Made by a program: the position numbers and the translations under genes
Shown here: positions 20,938 to 25,062 of the stretch, in pieces
Position numbering within the stretch: the stretch's first letter is position 1
How the letters are laid out: each line of letters begins with the position of its first letter
The notes under the pieces: generated by a model
Seen by the model: the letters and a program-made list of their open reading frames with translations, nothing else
Databases searched by the model: none
Told to the model about the DNA's origin: nothing
DNA from: a virus
Virus record (IMG/VR): IMGVR_UViG_3300025326_000191
Coordinates: 1 to 25,062 of that record
DNA length: 25,062 nucleotides
Reading direction: 5' to 3' (one strand)

Positions 20938-22926
20938 ATGCCGCTGAACCCGCGCGCGTTCGGTCCGCGCCTCCCGGCCGCACTGGAGCAGTTTGGACCG
21001 GCCCAAGCGCCGGGTGGGCTGGCCGGAGTTGGACAGGGGCTCCCGGAGGCGAAGGACGACACCCTAACGGGTCTGGGCCGGCTTCCGACGTTTGGGATGG
21101 CCGAGAGCGGGGGCGTGCTCCCCGATACCGCGACCGGAGGGGGCGGGGGCGCCACCACGCAGGCCATGGCGGCTGCACCCGCCGGCGTGACGGAGGCGAC
21201 GCCCGAGGAGGCGTCGGGGCTCGCTACCGGCTTCGGCGTTGGGGCGAAGGTGTTGGGCGGGCTCGGCAAGGGGCTGACGGAAGCAGAAAAGGACACCGTA
21301 GCGAAGGAACCTCCGCCACCGACCGGCCTCGCCGGCTTGATCGACCAAGGACCGCTCACCTTCGGCGTGCCGCCCCTGGACGTGAACGTGCCTACTTCCC
21401 CGCTGGTCTCCCCGGACATCGGCACGACCATCGACGAACAACTCAACCCGCCGCTGACGCTCGGAGTCCCGCCCCTCGACGCCACCCTGCCGGATGCCCC
21501 GCTCGTGGCTCCCGCACTCGGCGGCAGCTTGCCGGCGGCGCCCGAGCAAGGGTTCGGGCTGGAACGACTCGCTGACGACTTGACACTGACGACGCCCGAG
21601 TTGGGGAGCAGCTTGGATCAGCAGCTCGGGGGCGAGCCCTACACCCTTGGCGTGGCGCCCCTGGACAGGGAGCTGCCCGATCTCTCCACTGTGCCCGACA
21701 CGCAAGGGCTCGGCGGTCTGACGCCCTCGGACGCCGACCTGGCCGCGCAAGCCGAGTTTGGTGACGCGGGCGGTGGCGGGATCACGGCGGGCGGTCTTGC
21801 CGGGGGGCTCGCCGGTCTGAGCAGGATCGGCCAGTCGTTGGCCAGTGATCAGAGCCCAGCCGCGACGGGTCTCGGCGTGGCTGGCGGCGCTGCTCAGACA
21901 TACAACAGCATCGCCGGCATGGCCGGCTGGCAGCAGATTCCCTATCTCAACTGGATCCTCGGAACAGCGAATGCCGTTCGGGCAGGCATTGAAGCCGAGG
22001 ATACCGGCCAAGCTGCCGCGAACATCGGTGGTTCCGTAGTGGATTCCGCCTTCAATGCCATGTTCGGTCCGGTGTCCCTGTTCATGGGAGGCCACGGGTT
22101 CGGCGACATCATTCGCAGTCTCTACCGTCCCGACGTGCCGCACGGCGTGCGAGAGGCGCAAGAGCTGGCCGACGTGGCGCTGCCCGCCGCGCGCTTCGCC
22201 CAGTATCTCGCGCTCTCGACCACGCCCGAAGAACTGGATGCCGCGTTGGCGATGGCGCCACAGTTCACGGGTTTGGTCCTCTCGCCGGATCGGCAAGCCA
22301 TCTCGGTGCAGGCCGGCGTCAGCCCAGGGCTTCTGGACTCGACGCAGCAGATGCTGAGCCAGGTGTTGACCGGGATGCGTGGGCTGTTCGCCGCGGCGGA
22401 GGAAGGAGTTCCCGAGGCGCAAGAACTGGTGGAGGCCATCGCGCGGCGGCGAGGTGAGTTCCTTGGAGCGATTCAATATGCCGGTTCGCTTCCGGTGGAC
22501 ACGAACACGGGATCGTGGGGGACGGGCGGTGCGGGATCGCTGTCCTCGGTCTCGGAGCCGCAAGGCGCGGAAGGCGCTCTCCTGAACCTGCTCGTCTTTG
22601 GCGGCGCGTCGCCGAACGCGATCTACGGGGGCACGCAGACTCCCACGGGGCCGCCCGATCCCGATACAGGTATGCCGGGCAGCGAGTTGCGCGTCGAGAT
22701 GCCCATGAACATCATGGACATCGCCTCACGGATCCCGCAGCCCACCGATCCCGATTGGCAAACTGCCGGGAGTAGCTTCGTCATGGACCCGGAACGTGGC
22801 ACGTTCACGTTCGCACCCGGCACGTCGGCGCCCGGCTATGTGCGTCCGCCGGAAACGGAGGCTGAGATCGCCGCCGCGTGGGAAGCCGAGATGGAGCGGA
22901 TGCGCCAGCAGCAGGGCGGAGGATAG
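20938..22926 (+). CDS. Large ejection or internal virion protein with GV-PLD repeats
   Basis: This is a 662-aa Gly/Ala/Pro/Leu-rich protein; GGAGG at 20926-20930 sits about 7 bases before ATG 20938. The N-terminal 130 residues are low-complexity. Residues 140-245 contain three copies of T-[LF]-G-V-[PA]-P-L-D (starting near 141, 174 and 236), two preceded by D-[EQ]-Q-L, a period of about 33 residues (once doubled). Residues 285-400 are hydrophobic and Gly-rich (GGLAGGLAGLSRIGQSLASD, then WQQIPYLNWILGTANAVRAG), with helices that could insert into membranes. The rest is Pro/Gly-rich and ends in an acidic helix with REQ-like residues. Such features fit proteins ejected with the DNA of short-tailed phages. 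The family is not recognised. No lysozyme motif is visible. Confidence 0.65.
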   Translation: MPLNPRAFGPRLPAALEQFGPAQAPGGLAGVGQGLPEAKDDTLTGLGRLPTFGMAESGGVLPDTATGGGGGATTQAMAAAPAGVTEATPEEASGLATGFGVGAKVLGGLGKGLTEAEKDTVAKEPPPPTGLAGLIDQGPLTFGVPPLDVNVPTSPLVSPDIGTTIDEQLNPPLTLGVPPLDATLPDAPLVAPALGGSLPAAPEQGFGLERLADDLTLTTPELGSSLDQQLGGEPYTLGVAPLDRELPDLSTVPDTQGLGGLTPSDADLAAQAEFGDAGGGGITAGGLAGGLAGLSRIGQSLASDQSPAATGLGVAGGAAQTYNSIAGMAGWQQIPYLNWILGTANAVRAGIEAEDTGQAAANIGGSVVDSAFNAMFGPVSLFMGGHGFGDIIRSLYRPDVPHGVREAQELADVALPAARFAQYLALSTTPEELDAALAMAPQFTGLVLSPDRQAISVQAGVSPGLLDSTQQMLSQVLTGMRGLFAAAEEGVPEAQELVEAIARRRGEFLGAIQYAGSLPVDTNTGSWGTGGAGSLSSVSEPQGAEGALLNLLVFGGASPNAIYGGTQTPTGPPDPDTGMPGSELRVEMPMNIMDIASRIPQPTDPDWQTAGSSFVMDPERGTFTFAPGTSAPGYVRPPETEAEIAAAWEAEMERMRQQQGGG

Positions 22927-22935
22927 AATACGGCC

Positions 22936-23796
22936 ATGGCCACAGCCGACCAGCTCTACGGCACCGCGCTGACGGGTCTGGAGTCGCTCGCGTCGACGGA
23001 CCCGAAGGCTTACGAGGAGGCGCTGTACCAGCGCGTTGCGCTTGACTTGCAACGTCGGTCCGAGTTGCAGGAGCGCCAGATCGGTGAGCAGATGGCGAGC
23101 CGCGGCCTCGGGCTGTCGAGCGTGGCGAACGATCTGCGCGCCAGGAATACGCGCGAGTTGGCCGACGCCCTCGTGCGCGCCCGCCTCGACGCCTCCACGA
23201 ACGCGCGCCAGGCCACGCAGTCGGCGCTGGGACAGGCCGCCGGGGTCGCCCAGGGCGAGATGCAGCGGCGCCAGCAGAGCGACCAGTTCCAGGCGGGGCT
23301 GGCGCAGCAGAAGCGAGGGCTGGCCCAGCAGCGCGACATCGCCTCGAACCAGATGCTCGCCCAGGGGCTCGGGGGCCTGACGAGTGCGGCGCTGTACGGG
23401 GCGGGCCGGGCCATGGGCGGGACTCCTGAGATGAAGCGATTGGGAGGCCGAGCCGCTGGTGCTATCGACCGCTGGACGGGTGGCGGGACTCCTGCGGCGC
23501 TCGCGGTGACCGGGCCGGCCGCCGCAGGCAGCAACGTCGGCATGTCGCCAGAGGCCATCTCCGAAGCGTCCGGGTACGCCGGGCCCTTCGGATTCGACTC
23601 GCTGGCGCCGCCGCCCAGCTATGCGCCGTCGAGCTATGAGGCCAGCGGCGGCGGATGGGACTTCGGCGGCTGGGATGATTGGGGCGCTGGAGATTGGTCA
23701 ACCGGGTTGAACTCGATCTTGGCGAGTGCGGATCCGAACTACTTCGGCTGGAGCGATCCGTGGGACTCCTATGACCGGAACGCCGGGATCTGGTGA
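22936..23796 (+). CDS. Ala/Gln-rich internal virion protein
   Basis: This encodes 286 aa with GGAGGATAGAATACGGCC before the ATG. Residues 1-135 are almost entirely helical, rich in Ala, Gln, Arg and Leu (SELQERQIGEQMASRGLGLS, ELADALVRARLDASTNARQA, QKRGLAQQRDIASNQMLAQG). Residues 140-200 are Gly/Ala-rich. The last 85 residues are aromatic and Gly-rich with Trp/Asp repeats (GGGWDFGGWDDWGAGDW, ending YDRNAGIW). The helical Gln-rich part is typical of DNA-ejection or internal virion proteins; the aromatic tail is unusual. It is coupled to the next gene by TGATG. The role is inferred from composition and position. Confidence 0.65.
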   Translation: MATADQLYGTALTGLESLASTDPKAYEEALYQRVALDLQRRSELQERQIGEQMASRGLGLSSVANDLRARNTRELADALVRARLDASTNARQATQSALGQAAGVAQGEMQRRQQSDQFQAGLAQQKRGLAQQRDIASNQMLAQGLGGLTSAALYGAGRAMGGTPEMKRLGGRAAGAIDRWTGGGTPAALAVTGPAAAGSNVGMSPEAISEASGYAGPFGFDSLAPPPSYAPSSYEASGGGWDFGGWDDWGAGDWSTGLNSILASADPNYFGWSDPWDSYDRNAGIW

Positions 23797-25062
23797 TGGC
23801 CGCCACCGGCCTCGCGTGGCTCGCCGGACTCGGCCAAGGCGCCATGGGCTTCCCGCAGGGGCTCGACGCCGCCGCCAAGATGCAGATGGAGGAGCAGGAT
23901 CGCAGGCTCCGGGAGCGGCAGGTGGCTACGGGCGAGGCGGCGCAGCGGTCGGCCGACGAGGCCCGCTTCACCGAGTTGGGCTCCTTTTACGACGCGCTCA
24001 AGATTCCGCGACCTGCTCAGACGCGAGTACCGACGAGCATCGCCGGGCCAATGCTGACGTTGGCCGAAAAGCAACAGTTGAACGAGCAGCAGCGGCAAGG
24101 CCGATCCAGGGTCATGGAGGGACTGATCGGTCAGCAGGGCCCACCGTCAAGCTCGGGCGTGGTCGCGGCAGGTGGGGCACCATCGGAGGCGCCAGAGCAG
24201 TCTCCGGCATTCCCGGGACTGTCGAAGTACCGGAGCTTGGCTGAATCACCGGAAGGCTGGGAGCTGCTCAAAGGGATGCTGCCCCAACTAACGGGCGCCG
24301 AGCAGAAGATCACGCCAGTTCCGCGAGGATCGCCCGGCGCGTTCGTGGGCGGCAAGTATCAGCCCATCCCACGGTCGGCCAGCCCGGATTTCACACCTCC
24401 GGCCGGGAGCCGGCCCATCCCCACTGTGACCGCGCAGGGAGAAGTCAGCACGCGGTACGAGCCGCCGCCGTGGCAACACGGTCTTGCCGAGCGCGCTCTT
24501 GCCGATGCGGGTTGGCGCCCCGAGATGCCAGGCTATGCCGGCGCGCTGTTCAGCGCCGTGACGGCGATGACGCCTTACACCGAAGGTGGTGGCGCTGTTC
24601 CGAGGACTTTTGCGATCCCGCCGCCATCGTCCGGCGGACGTGGCGCGGCCCTTCCGTCTCCTGCGGCACCTGGACCGCCCGGTCCTACTCGACTTCCCGG
24701 CGGAGGTGTCCAGGGACCGCCCAAGACGCAACCGCTGTCGGCGGAGCAGACGGTGAATCTTGCCGACTTCAGGACGCTGCTCGGTCAACTGAAGCGCGTC
24801 GGAGACATCTATGATCCGTCGTTTGTCGGACCAGTCGCGGGCAATGTTGGTCGCGCGAGAACCGCGACCGGAATCGGAGCGAGTGCAGAAGAAGCGACGT
24901 TCCGTTCCGAACTCGCGAGCATTCAGAACTCGATCATCTATCTGAAGTCGGGCAAGCAGATCAATGAGCAGGAATTCGTGCGACTCAAGCGCGAACTCCC
25001 CTTGGCAACTGATCCAGAGGTGGTATTCAAGGCGAAGCTGGCTCGGGCCACGAGGCTGACGC
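23796..25062 (+). CDS. Large ejection-like protein, 3' partial
   Basis: The ATG at 23796 shares a base with the previous stop. The frame is open to the right edge, giving 422 residues without a stop. It starts with a short hydrophobic region (MAATGLAWLAGLGQGAMGFP), then a charged helix (AAAKMQMEEQDRRLRERQVA), and then a long Pro/Gly/Ala-rich part with many PPP and GGG runs. The last 110 residues (QTVNLADFRTLLGQLKRVGD through EATFRSELASIQNSIIYLKS and ISNEQ-like GKQINEQEFVRLKRELP) form the helical segment I associate with conserved C-terminal regions of phage ejection proteins. The product may be much longer. The role follows from context with the two preceding genes. Confidence 0.7.
   Translation, partial: MAATGLAWLAGLGQGAMGFPQGLDAAAKMQMEEQDRRLRERQVATGEAAQRSADEARFTELGSFYDALKIPRPAQTRVPTSIAGPMLTLAEKQQLNEQQRQGRSRVMEGLIGQQGPPSSSGVVAAGGAPSEAPEQSPAFPGLSKYRSLAESPEGWELLKGMLPQLTGAEQKITPVPRGSPGAFVGGKYQPIPRSASPDFTPPAGSRPIPTVTAQGEVSTRYEPPPWQHGLAERALADAGWRPEMPGYAGALFSAVTAMTPYTEGGGAVPRTFAIPPPSSGGRGAALPSPAAPGPPGPTRLPGGGVQGPPKTQPLSAEQTVNLADFRTLLGQLKRVGDIYDPSFVGPVAGNVGRARTATGIGASAEEATFRSELASIQNSIIYLKSGKQINEQEFVRLKRELPLATDPEVVFKAKLARATRLT

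Overview
The window is a stretch of a GC-rich, tailed bacteriophage (or prophage) genome. All genes I can support lie on the + strand. They are packed with 1-10 bp stop/start overlaps (ATGA, GTGA, TGATG), and the longest stretch without a convincing gene is about 250 bp. The order terminase large subunit, portal, scaffold, major capsid, neck adaptor, beta-propeller tail protein, fibre-like protein and two or three large Ala/Gly/Gln-rich virion proteins resembles the late operon of short-tailed phages of the P22/T7 kind. No tape measure, tail sheath or long-tail genes are visible. The host cannot be named; the high GC suggests a high-GC bacterium. No integrase, repressor, lysis gene, tRNA or CRISPR array was seen.

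Region 1 (1-6522) is a tail-end and accessory block upstream of the terminase. It holds the C-terminus of a glycine-rich fibre-like protein, a small protein with a signal peptide, and a compact spot at 1163-1282 where a zinc-ribbon frame and a lipoprotein-like frame overlap. It continues with a secreted beta-propeller-like protein, a multi-domain beta-sandwich-like protein, two cysteine-motif proteins, a beta-rich virion-like protein, a 443-residue tandem-repeat protein with a 44-residue period, and a BppU-type Ig-like protein.

Region 2 (6522-14031) is the packaging and head module: TerL with visible ATPase and nuclease motifs, five small genes, a 744-residue portal with a C4 zinc-ribbon-like insertion, a non-coding and strongly hairpin-forming interval (11677-11930), scaffold and coat. 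The interval before the scaffold is the best place for a promoter or structured RNA.

Region 3 (14042-18012) carries minor head or cargo genes: two small head-like proteins, a hairpin, a beta-helix-like protein, a YkgJ-type cysteine-cluster protein, a small charged protein, a 293-residue virion-like protein and a helical protein.

Region 4 (18005-25062) is the neck, tail and ejection module: a head-tail adaptor, a P22 gp10-like or tail-tube-like beta-propeller, a fibre-like protein and three likely ejection or internal virion proteins, the last running off the right edge.

The points most worth following are the structured interval upstream of the scaffold, the exact-period repeat protein, the overlapping frames at 1163-1282, the zinc-ribbon insertion in the portal, and the YkgJ-type protein inside a virion operon.
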